NCBI RefSeq assembly: GCF_910592395.1
Contig: NC_088308.1
Location: 9,131,001-9,195,000, forward strand
Origin: Lineus longissimus
Lineage: Eukaryota; Nemertea; Pilidiophora; Heteronemertea; Lineidae
DNA length: 64,000 bases
Reading direction: 5' to 3'
Shown here: positions 1 through 9,930 of the stretch, in pieces
How positions within the stretch are numbered: position 1 is the first letter of the stretch
How the letters are laid out: each line of letters starts with the position of its first letter
The notes under the pieces: model-generated
The model's input: the letters and a program-made list of their open reading frames with translations, nothing else
The model's database searches: none
Told to the model about the DNA's origin: nothing
Program-made: the position numbers and the translations under genes

Positions 1-214
1 TTGTGGTCCAGTTAAATAGAAATCCACTGATACACAATGCTGTAGTGCAGTTATAGTGAATACAAATTTGTTTAAACTTGGTACTCAATAGTATTTGTAT
101 GTCAGTCTACACAACGGCAATGTTGAAATTTATATTGAGTATGTACTTTCGCAATTGGACATTTTTAAATTCAATTACAAATTCAAAAATTTTAACGAAC
201 GATGTAGGCCTTTC
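1..214 (+). repeat. Dispersed repeat family R1, copy 1
   Basis: The first 214 bases match four other places in the window (21721-21944 minus, 44650-44859 minus, 54549-54652 partial plus, 61954-62161 plus). Shared landmarks are TTGTGGTCCAGTTAAATAG at one end, 'TACACAATGCTGTAGTGCAGTTA' near it, an AT-rich middle with 'TTCAATTACAAATT', and 'AACGAA...GTAGGCCTTT' at the other end. No coding potential or terminal inverted repeat was seen. The copy may extend beyond the left edge. Confidence 0.7.
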
Positions 215-287
215 AAGCGACTATGCTCAACTGCAATTTCAGGAAATAAAATGGTTGCTAATATTTCAGAGATTTCGAAGATCTTAC

Positions 288-461
288 CTTTGCATCTGCT
301 GCTTCCTTCTTCAGCTTGTTGCGGTCTGATTTCACGATACCCATCAGTTGTGCTTGGAACATCATGCTATCGGGTGAGAGGGATGGAGAGGGTGCCATGT
401 CTGCAGGGATCTCCACCCTCAGCTCCTGGGAGTTCAGGTGTCGCGTGTTTGGCTGTATGAT
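288..461 (-). CDS. Coiled-coil gene, coding exon 4
   Basis: Acceptor TCTTGCAG before 461, donor AAAG|GTAAGA at 288; 58 codons, phase 0. Ends in KSDRNKLKKEAADAK, a strongly charged helix that should continue in the next exon outside the window. Confidence 0.65.
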
Positions 462-3182
462 CTGCAAGACATTTTTATATAAAAAGCTAAATATCGAGTT
501 CGTGGACATAAAAATACATCACGTTCGACAAGCCAAAAGCGGGACCTGGGCTGAGTTGTTCAAAACAACGTTAGGTTTAACTGAAATGTTAAGTCTAAAC
601 GTGAAATCTTAATGGGTTTAACTGAAAGAGATAACGCCCTTGAGGATACTTTACGTAATCGTTAGGGATAACGTGACTTTCAAGCTTTTGAACAACCGGA
701 CCCACTGGTTTTTCAAGTTTTGTTGTTAACTCAGCTTGTCATTATCTTAACTTGGCGTTAACTCGGCTTGGCATTATCTTAACCTGGCGTTAACTCAGCT
801 TGTCATTATCTTAACTTGGCGTTAACTCGGCTTGGCATTATCTTAACCTGGCGTTAACTCAGCTTGGCATTATCTTAACTTGGTGTTAACCAGCTTGGCA
901 TTATCTTAACTTGGCGTTAACTCAGCTTGGCATTATCTTAACTTGGCGTTAACCAGCTTGGCATTATCTTAACTTGGCGTTAACTCAGCTTGGCATTATC
1001 TTAACTTGGCGTTAACTCAGCTTGGCATTATCTTAACTTGGTGTTAACCAGCTTGGCATTATCTTAACTTGGCGTTAACTCAGCTTGGCATTATCTTAAC
1101 TTGGCGTTAACCAGCTTGGCATTATCTTAACTTGGGGTTAACTCAGCTTGGCATTATCTTAACTATATGATCTGGTCTTATACAGCCGAGTAGAGGGTAT
1201 CATTTTACCTGCAAGGATTCCTCTATGCTCTCATGAGCCTCCGAATTCATACTCTGGTGAGCGCTTGGGGGGTTTCCTTGCGGAGCAGATGATTCATGCG
1301 AGTTGGGCTGGAAACTTGCAGGGGCGCTTTCGTCATCAGAATCATGTAGACCGTCAGGGTCACCCTCGCCGGCTGCGGCGTCAGTTGTGACGTGACCGCC
1401 GAGAATGAATATCTCTGGATCATGGCTGGTGATCCCCATGTCAGTGGCATCAGTCATGTCCTCGCCTTGTATCATGTGGGAGACTGTGGCCGAGTCGTTG
1501 CCCTGGATAAGAAATGTAGAGTTTTAGAAAAACCTTCACGCACTGGCAGCAACTGCTTGCTTCACAGAATTTAATCCTCTAGCAAGAGGCAGGCCTTTCA
1601 ATTGTATTAATATCTTCATAACAGGGTTTTTTTAGCATATTTAGGGGACGTGGTTTTACACTAGTCAACCTAATTTGGGGTCATTTTGACACGGCAAGCT
1701 GTTTAAGTTACTTGTAATTTTTCTGTGGCCAAAATTTAAAGGAGGCCTCTAAAATGGAAATCTTCAACAGAAAATGACATGTGTGTGGGTTTCAAATATT
1801 TTCTATTGAAAAAACTTACAGCAATTTTGTAATTCGATTACGAAAACCGTGAAAATTTTATCAATTTTGGACGTTTTCGTGATTTACAAAAACAAAGAGG
1901 CACAACAATGTCACAGTTTATAGTAGCTTTCTGCAATGTTGTTGGTCATCATCAGTGAGATGATCGAAATTGACAGTTACATGAGTAATCAAGATTCTAT
2001 ACTGCACCTGGCTAATGTCACTTTCAGGTCCACAGTCTTTGGCCAGCATCTCCTCATACAGGCGCTTGTAGGTACTGGCTTCACCTTTTGCCCGGGCATA
2101 CATTCGTTCTGAAATAAACACACCAACAGGTACTAAAAGCGAACAAAATGCGTTAGAGATGATATTTCAAAAGTGTTATCATCTACTGTCAACAGGTAAT
2201 GGAAATGTTATATTGTGAAAGGACAATTTAAGGCTCCCTCCCCTTAACTTCAGATTTTTTCTGAAATTTTACAACACTTTTTGTACACAATTCTTAATTT
2301 GGACTTGAAATATGTAACACAACATCTGCAAATTTAAATAATTGTTCTACATGTATTAAACAGTGATCTACATGAACCAAAAAAAAATCATTTTCATTTT
2401 TAACATTCATCGTATAGATGATTTTCGAGGACATACTGGTAGAATGACGTCACAAGAGATGTCACGTCATAAACACAGCTACATGTACATGTAGGTGTGC
2501 CATATTGGCGGCCAATTCCATGACGTCAGACAGTGGAGAATCGCTACCCACACCAACTCTCCATGCCTCTGTAACATGGTCGGCCGGGAACCAGCTTGAA
2601 AAGATATAGGTAGATATGTACACATATGTAATGAAACAGACTTCTTTATGTAATGTACAAAATATATTTACAAATCCACACAGATTACCTGGAATAAACT
2701 GCCAACATAAATATTAATGTTGAGGGATTGTGAGATCCCAAAAAATTTGTAAAATCTTGTTGAACTTCGAAACACAAGCCCTAATAACTCAAATAGGAAA
2801 ATATCTAAAAAATGTCTGGGATGTAAGGAACTCTCACCAGAGGCACAGCAAGCACAGTGCGAACAATTTATGAACTTCTTCTGCACATCTTTGCTGTTAT
2901 TTTTTGGTCTTGTAACTGTATTTGTTCATATTTTGCCATAGTATCTCTGTATACATTATTAGAGCAATAAAATTATTATATAACAAGATGTGGAGTCTTA
3001 CCTAATGCTGTCAGGCCTCGAATCTTTCCATACAGGGAGACGTTCTCTGCCTTGATTTTCAGAAAGTCCTGTTCCACAGCATCCATGTTATGTTTCCGCA
3101 TCAAATCCGTTTTTGTTATGTCGCGTTTGCCACCTGGATCCGGTGGTGTACTCGGTAAGTCATCAATATTCTTATTTGCCAT
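288..3182 (-). CDS. Coiled-coil protein gene, TNIP1/ABIN-1-like N-terminal part, runs off left edge
   Basis: Four coding exons on the minus strand join in frame: 3182-3002, 2108-2008, 1502-1209 and 461-288, each with AG acceptor and GT donor, giving 250 residues with no stop; later exons lie left of the window. The start is the ATG at 3182-3180. Residues 34-94 are predicted coiled coil (F40, E46-N47, L50, K53, G56, L60), followed by an acidic Ser/Thr/Pro-rich linker (about 95-215) and a second Lys/Glu-rich helix at about 225-250. The spacing F-x5-EN-x2-L-x2-K-x2-G-x3-L matches the start of human TNIP1 as I remember it, an A20-binding inhibitor of NF-kB signalling. That identification is tentative: the ubiquitin-binding domain that would prove it is not in the window. 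Introns are 893, 505 and 747 bp; the last holds a MITE and a satellite. Confidence 0.65.
547..704 (+). mobile_element. MITE family M1 (GTTGTTCAAAA terminal repeats), complete copy
   Basis: About 158 bp with imperfect terminal inverted repeats: TGGGCTGAGTTGTTCAAAA at the left, and the reverse complement of CTTTTGAACAACCGGACCCA at the right. No coding capacity. A second, interrupted copy lies at 33438-34412. It sits in the last intron seen of the coiled-coil gene. Confidence 0.7.
723..1163 (+). repeat. Minisatellite, 32/30-bp units
   Basis: About 14 tandem units of CTTGGCATTATCTTAACTTGG + CGTTAACTCAG. Some units lack two bases (GTTAACCAG instead of GTTAACTCAG), so 32- and 30-bp units are interspersed. 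It is intronic to the coiled-coil gene. Confidence 0.95.
1209..1502 (-). CDS. Coiled-coil gene, coding exon 3 (acidic linker)
   Basis: Acceptor TTATCCAG before 1502, donor CAG|GTAAAA at 1209; 98 codons, phase 0 on both sides. Low-complexity acidic and Ser/Pro-rich content (for example LHDSDDESAPASF), probably disordered. Confidence 0.65.
2008..2108 (-). CDS. Coiled-coil gene, coding exon 2
   Basis: Acceptor TTTATTTCAG before 2108 and donor CAG|GTGCAG at 2008. The first two bases complete a Glu codon with the single base left by exon 1. The exon reads RMYARAKGEASTYKRLYEEM and continues the coiled coil. Confidence 0.7.
3002..3182 (-). CDS. Coiled-coil gene, first coding exon
   Basis: ATG at 3182, 60 codons plus one base, donor AG|GTAAGA at 3002/3001. 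A Pro/Asp-rich start (SRTPPDP-like segment near residues 10-18) is followed by the first coiled-coil heptads. A GTG nine bases upstream is in frame but an ATG start is far more likely in an animal gene. Confidence 0.7.
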
Positions 3183-3852
3183 TGTTGACACGTTTACATA
3201 GCTGTCATAATGTCACCTCACTTCTACGCAATCGACCGCAAGGCTAAAAGATAACGCAGAACCAGAACTGAATGTTCGGAATCTTGAAGTTCTTAGGATT
3301 ACTTTTGGGTCTTAAAGGGGATATGGAGTTGTACATGCACAACTTCCTGCTCTTAATAGAGTTAGAGGGCCCAAGGGTGTCGCTTAAATTGGACCCTGTT
3401 GCATGCATCCCGACCTTTTGTCAAGATAAATCCATATACAATTGTTTAGCATGGTTTGTCACAAGTTAAAGCCATGATTTGGGTTTTTTCTTAGGCTTGT
3501 TTGAAGTGCACTCATCCATCCTGACATAACCAGTGATTTGCAATATACTCCACCTCGTGATATTTCAAACCCCTGATGAAATCCGTGCCCTTCAGACGGA
3601 TTGTAGCAGTGGAAAAAAAAGAGCCCAATCAGAGCGTCGCTTTGTAATAAAAAAGCGGTTTTCGCACGAGCAACTTCCATGATTTCCTGTCAAAGCGATC
3701 TTAGAATAACCGTCATCAAGTCATATGCATTTATGAAAATTTCACATACTTACCACAGAAAATGAAACCAGAATTGAGTATATATCTTATGATATTTTAT
3801 TCATTGAGAGTCAAGTTCTAACAAGTTACAATTGCTTATTTTCTCGTCTTAA

Positions 3853-3979
3853 TGGGTGATAAGGATAAAGACGAGCAAATGCTTTTTTCTAAAACTCCAC
3901 GTTCATTTACACTAGGCCTTTCTGTACAAAATTGAAGTAAAAGCATTCGCTAGTCTTTATTGAATTCATATCACCCCAT
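3853..3979 (+). mobile_element. MITE family M2, copy 1
   Basis: About 127 bp with terminal inverted repeats of roughly 38 bp: TGGGTGATAAGGATAAAGAC...AAATGCTTTT at the left, mirrored at the right end. A related copy at 23879-23995 shares the core AAAGACTAGTAAATGCTTTT. Non-coding. Confidence 0.7.
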
Positions 3980-5502
3980 ATCTATTCTACTATGAGACTA
4001 CATGTATTTATAAAATTGAATTGTCAAATACACACACAAACAGTTTTAGTTCCACCAAGTCTAAAAGAAGGACTGGGTAGTTCGTTTTGAGCTGCTCCAT
4101 GTCATATTTCAGTGGCGAAACCTTTGTTACAAGATAAATGATTGCAATGTTCATCTTTAGAGCATGCAACATGAAACTGACCATGAAATTTTGGAAAACA
4201 CCAGGAATTGCGATGAGAAATGCAGTGCACGTGCCCCCTCTTTTCCCAGCTCCTGGCTCCGCCCCTGCATGTAACGGTGCTTACCTTATGCCTTCCAAGG
4301 GCCAGGTGAGGTCAAAGATACTGCAGACGCACATTTCCAGTTTTATGTTTTAATTTTAAAGATTTTCAGTAACGAAGGGGGGGGCAGGGTGCATGCCAGG
4401 TGGGGCACCTCTTGATACGCCACAGCAGGAACATTTCTTTGACTTTGAGGAGATAATGGTGGTATACGTTTATCCCACATACAAGGATTCTTAAAATGAC
4501 TTACTATAGTAGACTACTTAGATCAAGATTTATTTATTTGGGGATGAAACATATTTCTTGGTCAACTTCATCTGAGTTATGCTAGCAACTTATTCAAATG
4601 AAATGAATGAGTTGAGAAATAAAAGCGTAGGATAAAGGGGGCCTGTGGCAGCAATGCTGACTTTACGCTTTTTGAAAAATTTGAAGGGGCCATGCATATA
4701 TGCTATTGTTAGTATTGAACAGGGTTTGAAAAATTGAAGATGGCATTGATTTTACATCGATTGTCAATAAAATTGATAAGCATACTCTCAAAAAAAGTTT
4801 TAAAACAAATTCGTATTAAATTCTAAATATATTGAGAAAACGATCATGAAACAGTTACTGAAACTGGAACAAAAATAATCATATCAATAACACTCATAGA
4901 ATGTTCCAAGATCAAGGACAAGAAAACAATAGCAGCCTAAATTCATGATACTTCTTGAAATTTGAACTTTAACAATTAGATAACCTGTCCTGGGCCGTGA
5001 GCCAAATACAAAACAGGGCTTTTTAATTCGTGAAAACATTTTGGGGGCAGAACACCCCCAATGCTCTTTTCATGATATTTTAATGTGCGTATTTAATATA
5101 AAACAATAGTTCCCGCAAAAAGTTAGTTCATATTTTGCATCCGAGGTGGCAGCACAGCAGGAAGCAAGTTTGGCCACCTAGGAGTGAAATGATATAAGTA
5201 AAACAACTACTCTGAGCTATTCTTGTGAATAAAGTCAGTATATCAGGTTAACTATCTTTGTTGGAACTGTCAGTATGTGATCAGTGATGTTATCATTCAT
5301 ACTTCATCAGTTATCACATACTTTGTCAGGATGAAAAGAGCTTTTAATACCTTGCTCCTGAACTTATGTTATCGATGTCACAAACCAACAAATGCAGTTA
5401 TCTACCTGCTCCTTGTTCAAAATTTGAACACTGAACTTGGAAATTTCCGAACGTTTCAAAAATTTCAACAACTGACAACTGATATATATATATATTGGAT
5501 AT

Positions 5503-6251
5503 ATTGGGTGATTTCAAAGTGGTTTTGGTTTTAGTGTTGGGTGTTACTGTTAGTGTCAGTTTTATTCTTAATTTCTACCCCTGCAGGTAAAACTAACACC
5601 AAGATGGACAGAGATAAAACCTTGGAAAAACCAAACATGCATGTTGTTGTCGTTGTTACTGTTGTTTCCCTATAGTAACCGCTACCATTGCTGGTCGTCG
5701 AACGAAATTTGGTCGTCTTCTTTCACGTCCATCATCATTCCCATCAGCGTTCAAAATACATGCAACTACTTCTTGAAATGGTACGAACAACATGATTTTT
5801 TTTCCCTTCTTAACACCAACACCAACTTTGAAATCCACTCGGTGTTAATGCCTGAGGTGTTAGTTTTATTGGTAATACAAAATGCACTACAAAACTTCCA
5901 AATATAACACCGAGCTGGGATTAAGATCAGACCTTGGTGTTCCAATTGGTTTCAGTGTGAAACTAAAACCTAATTTGAAATAGGATAATGCTAAATCTGA
6001 GTGTCAAAACTAACACCAGAACTGATTTCATTTCTGGTATTTTGGAGAGTTTTAGTTTAGTCCCGGTGTTAGTTTTTGACACTAAAACCATCCCTTAGTT
6101 TTAAGCTAAAACTGGACAAGCTAAAACCAGTAAACACCGACTTTGAAATAGGATGAAACTAAAACCCACTTCATTTCAATGCTGGTTTAATCAAGGGTTT
6201 TAGTGTCCCATTTAGTTTTAAAACTAAATCTAAAAACTGAAATCACCCAAT
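5503..6251 (+). mobile_element. Non-autonomous DNA element with ATTGGGTGATTTCA ends
   Basis: About 750 bp bounded by ATTGGGTGATTTCA and its exact inverse. The interior is full of 'ACTAAAACC' and 'GGTGTTAGTTTT' words in both orientations, as if built from repeated subterminal motifs. No transposase reading frame. Confidence 0.65.
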
Positions 6252-6329
6252 GTTTCTTCAGACAACTTGTAGATATTATTTAAACGCTGCGCTTTAACAA
6301 CTTTGTGTGACTATCGTATTGCACTAATA

Positions 6330-6406
6330 CAGTGGAACCTCCCTTAGCAGACACCTCTCTATTTATTAAGGACAACCTCTCAATTAAGGACACTAGGTTT
6401 AGGAGT
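6330..6406 (+). mobile_element. MITE family M3 (ATTAAGGACA), left half
   Basis: Begins after a TA with CAGTGGAACCTCCCTTAGC and contains 'ATTAAGGACA'. The right terminus is missing. One of ten copies in the window; the structure is described at 46355. Confidence 0.75.
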
Positions 6407-6835
6407 AAATTACGGAAAACCAGGGGAACCCTAGTCTTAAAACTTAAGACGATAAAAGAAAAAAACAAATCCGATTGTCTCATCCAATATACGTCGATGG
6501 TTCATTAGACTAGGGGAATCCCCACAACATCTCGGGCTACCCCAACGATGCGACTGACGATTAAACCTCGAATTGCGACAAACTGGGCTATTTTAAACTA
6601 TATTTATTTGATATACTGATTCTACGTTCAATATCCTAATCTCCAACACTTTTTAGAGTACAAAATGAAGGGATTCATAGCAAAATAACACTTAAAGTTG
6701 TGTTAGGTGTTTTACTTACGTCCTCCTCTCAAATTTCCTGTTGAATTGGTTGTTAGAATTGGTTTCGGTCCAAGTTCCGATTTCGAAACAATAGTGACGT
6801 CACCATACGCGGGAAATACGAATGGGCACTGCGGA

Positions 6836-8000
6836 CTGGTTAATCACCAGTAGGCTATGAATCCTTATCCTTCAGATGAACTCAGTCAGTTGAGTTCACA
6901 TTGAATCATGGTTTATCACCAGTATGAATCAATATCCCTAAGATTACCACAGTCACTTGAGTTCACATTGAATCATGCTTTATCACCAGTGTGAATCCAT
7001 ATCCCTAAGGTGACCACAGTCACTTGAGTTCGATCACATTCAATGGTTTATCGCCAGTATGAATCAATATCCCTAAGATGACCACAGTCACTTGAGTTCA
7101 CATTGAATCATGGTTTATCACCAGTATGAATCAATATCCCTAAGATGACCACAGTCACTTGAGTTCACATTGAATCATGCTTTATCACCAGTGTGAATCC
7201 ATATCCCTAAGATGACCACGGTCACTTGAGTTCGATCACATTCAATGGTTTATCGCCAGTATGAATCAATATCCCTAAGATGACCACAGTCACTTGAGCT
7301 CACATTGAATCATGGTTTATCACCAGTGTGAACCCATATCCCTCAGATGACCACATTCACTTGAGTTCACATTGAATGATTTATCACCAGTATGAATCCA
7401 TATATCTAATGATATCTAATGTGACAATGGTTTATCACCATTATGAATATATCCCTCTTATCTCTCAGATGACCGCAGTTACTTTAGTTCACATTGAATG
7501 GTTTATCACCATTATGATTATATCCCTCTTATCTCTCAGATGACCACATTCACTTGAGTTCACATTGAATGATTTATTACCAGTATGAATCGATATCTCT
7601 AATGTGACAATGGTTTATCACCATTATGAATATATCCCTCTTATCTCTCAGATGACCACAGTCACTTGTGTTTATATTGAATGGTTTATCACCATTATGA
7701 ATATATCCCTCTTATCTCAGATGACCGCAGTTACTTTAGTTCACATTGAATGGTTTATCACCATTATGAATATATCCCTCTTATCTCTCAGATGACCACA
7801 GTCACTTGAGTTCACATTGAATGGTTTTTCACCAGTGGTATGAATCCATATCTATAATGTGACATCAGTCAGTTGAGTTCTCAGATTATTGAATGGTTTA
7901 TCTCCAGCATGAATCCTTATCACTCAGATGACCACAGTCACTCGAGTTTACATTGAATAATTTATCCCCAGTCAGTATGAATGGAATCAAGGCTTATCAC
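6836..8000 (-). repeat. Tandem array resembling degenerate C2H2 zinc-finger units
   Basis: About 18 units of roughly 67-72 bp. Read on the minus strand, each contains ATTCATACTGGTGATAAACC, which encodes IHTGDKP, the canonical linker between C2H2 zinc fingers. Just upstream lies GGTCATCTTAGG (GHLR, as before the first zinc-binding His), and further up CAATGTGAACTC (QCEL, as at the Cys pair). The spacing between these pieces is shorter than the 84-bp finger unit and shifts frame inside each unit, with stops, so it cannot encode fingers now. Several units (about 7430-7800) carry an extra CTTATCTCT insertion. Confidence 0.6.
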
Positions 8001-8378
8001 CAGGGTGAATCCATATCTCTCATGTGAAAACACTACCGAACTGGAGCTGCATATTACGATGTTGTAGGCCTACGGTTTATCACAGCCACTGCTATTTGAA
8101 TTGCTTACATATGAGTCTTCATAAATTCAACGATTCCATTAAAATAATGTAACAAACCTCGAGCAGGAAAATAACTCCATAAACCATATCATGATAATAC
8201 TGAATATTGCTGTCGCGCCGCGCGCGTTCAAAAGTGCTTAGGCCCTACTCATATTTCCCGCTTTATAAATTTTGGCGACGTCACGACACAACCCTTGATG
8301 TGAAAAAGAAGATGTAATAAATCGCGCGCGTGATGGGAATTCCAAACGGGAATTCCCCAATATTTGCATTGACCGCAC

Positions 8379-8452
8379 ATGGCCATTCATTCATAGCATG
8401 CAAGTCATGGATATGGCGTAACTGTCCTTTTGGCGGATTTCCTCATGATCAG
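8379..8452 (+). promoter_or_regulatory. Probable PTCD1 leader exon end with short upstream ORFs
   Basis: A good donor ATCAG|GTAATT at 8452/8453 would splice to the acceptor directly before the PTCD1 start codon at 9080. The segment carries two tiny upstream ORFs, ATG at 8379 (five codons) and ATG at 8398 (seven codons, with two internal ATGs), and a third ATG at 8444 that would stop just after the splice. The transcription start is unknown, so inclusion of each is inference. Confidence 0.4.
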
Positions 8453-9079
8453 GTAATTTATTCGGTTGATTCATGATTCTTAGAACATCTTTGTGTATGT
8501 TGGGTATGCTTTAAATTCTAATGAACTGGTTGATATAGAGATCCCGTAACAAAGAATAATCATGCCATAATGCCTATTCAGCTCTGGGCTAACCTACTGG
8601 ATTGGATGAGTGGTGTAGGCCTATGGTCCTAACCATAGTCAGTATTTCCAATTTTACTGTATTCGGGTGGAGAGTTGGACCAATTGGCAATTGTCCAGTA
8701 TGTGGTGACCATGAAGCCATTGAAGGCCAAATTCAATGTTCTTATAGGCTATTTATAATAATACAGATTTTATAGAGTTTGAACTCTATGAGACCTTGAA
8801 AAGTAGCTCAGATGAAAATTATTGAAAATGAAAAGCAAGCCATTACCAGTAACCAGATGGCATGGTGACCATGCCATTGTCAGTTTTGACATTCCCGGAT
8901 TCCGTCACTGCACTGGCACGGCACTGCTTAATGACATTTTCCATCCATTCACTCATGTCCTTTGTTGCCCCATGTGCACACACTGTTACCATGATATTGT
9001 CTTGATGCCGTTTTACCATTCTGTCCTAAAACTCGTCTTGATCACCTATCACGCCTATCAAACCATTTCCTTGTTACAG

Positions 9080-9930
9080 ATGTTGAAGATGTTGAGATTG
9101 TCAAACCATGCTAACAAGTTCATGCCAGGAGGATCCTTCTCCAGAATCGACTCCTTCCTTTGCAAGCGATGGAAGGATTTGGGATACAGAAGTTGGGGGA
9201 TTTTAACGTCATCGGGTCCATTGTATAAACCTCCAATTCAACAGTGTGCATGTCTTGCAACTGATTCTCAGGATAAGAAACCATTCCCTTTTACGAGGCG
9301 TGCAAGAGAGAGGATTAAATATCAGAAAAGCAACAAAACTCTGTTCGGACGGGAGAAAATTCAGAGGAATTTCTCAGAATTGGAAGTGGAGAATGACACT
9401 AGCTTATCAGAGTGTTTGAAAAGTCTAGATGAAAATGATCGGTTTGGGATGCTACCCTCAGTCGAGGAGGGCAGTGGTGATGTTAAGAGGAAGTCGGTTA
9501 AAAGTAATAGAAGCTCGACTGGTTTAGAACGGAGTGCCAAATCTAATAAGCTTAAATCTGGTGGAGGCGCGAAATCTCAAACCCGCAATTCCAGATCATC
9601 ATCTAAGTCTGTGAACTTGGAAGCAGCTGATGCCACTGCCAAGATTTTAGGAGTCGATGGTATGGCGGATAAGTTTGGAAACTTTGATGCAAATTCACTG
9701 CACTCACGGAAAACAACGGAATGGAAATCAATAGATTCAAAGACCGAAACTTTTGGAAATGAATTTTCAAATTCTTCGATACACCTCAACATTGGTGCAT
9801 CAGATGATGTACCACAACTCTCTAATTCAAGTCCAGTATCCCAAGAGTCTACTGATGCTTTTGGCACCATTGCTGAAGACTTTGAAAAGACGTTCCTCCG
9901 GCCAGGTCCCATCACCAAGGCAAATGCAGG
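9080..9930 (+). CDS. PTCD1: PTCD1 coding exon 1: presequence and N-terminal region
   Basis: Acceptor TTGTTACAG ends at 9079 and the ATG follows directly. Residues 1-45 are rich in Arg, Ser and aromatic residues without acid until the mid-20s, as in mitochondrial targeting signals. Later there is the family-like KTLFGREK segment and a long Ser/Lys/Asn-rich low-complexity part. Donor AGG|GTATGT at 9930, two bases left over. The reading frame is also open upstream to 8822, but I prefer the spliced start. Confidence 0.85.

Larger units (their letters stand above)
3183..8378. other. Divergent intergenic region
   Basis: This lies between the start of the minus-strand coiled-coil gene and the leader of PTCD1. 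It contains two TIR elements, a MITE half-copy and the zinc-finger-like array, listed separately. I see no further coding exon in 3183-3850, 3980-5500 or 6410-6830. Promoters for both genes should lie here, but no core promoter motif is distinctive enough to call. Confidence 0.5.

Noticed and set aside
8822-9079. Upstream extension of the PTCD1 reading frame
   Set aside because: A good acceptor ends exactly before the ATG at 9080 and the extension lacks mitochondrial presequence character; chance openness over 86 codons is plausible.
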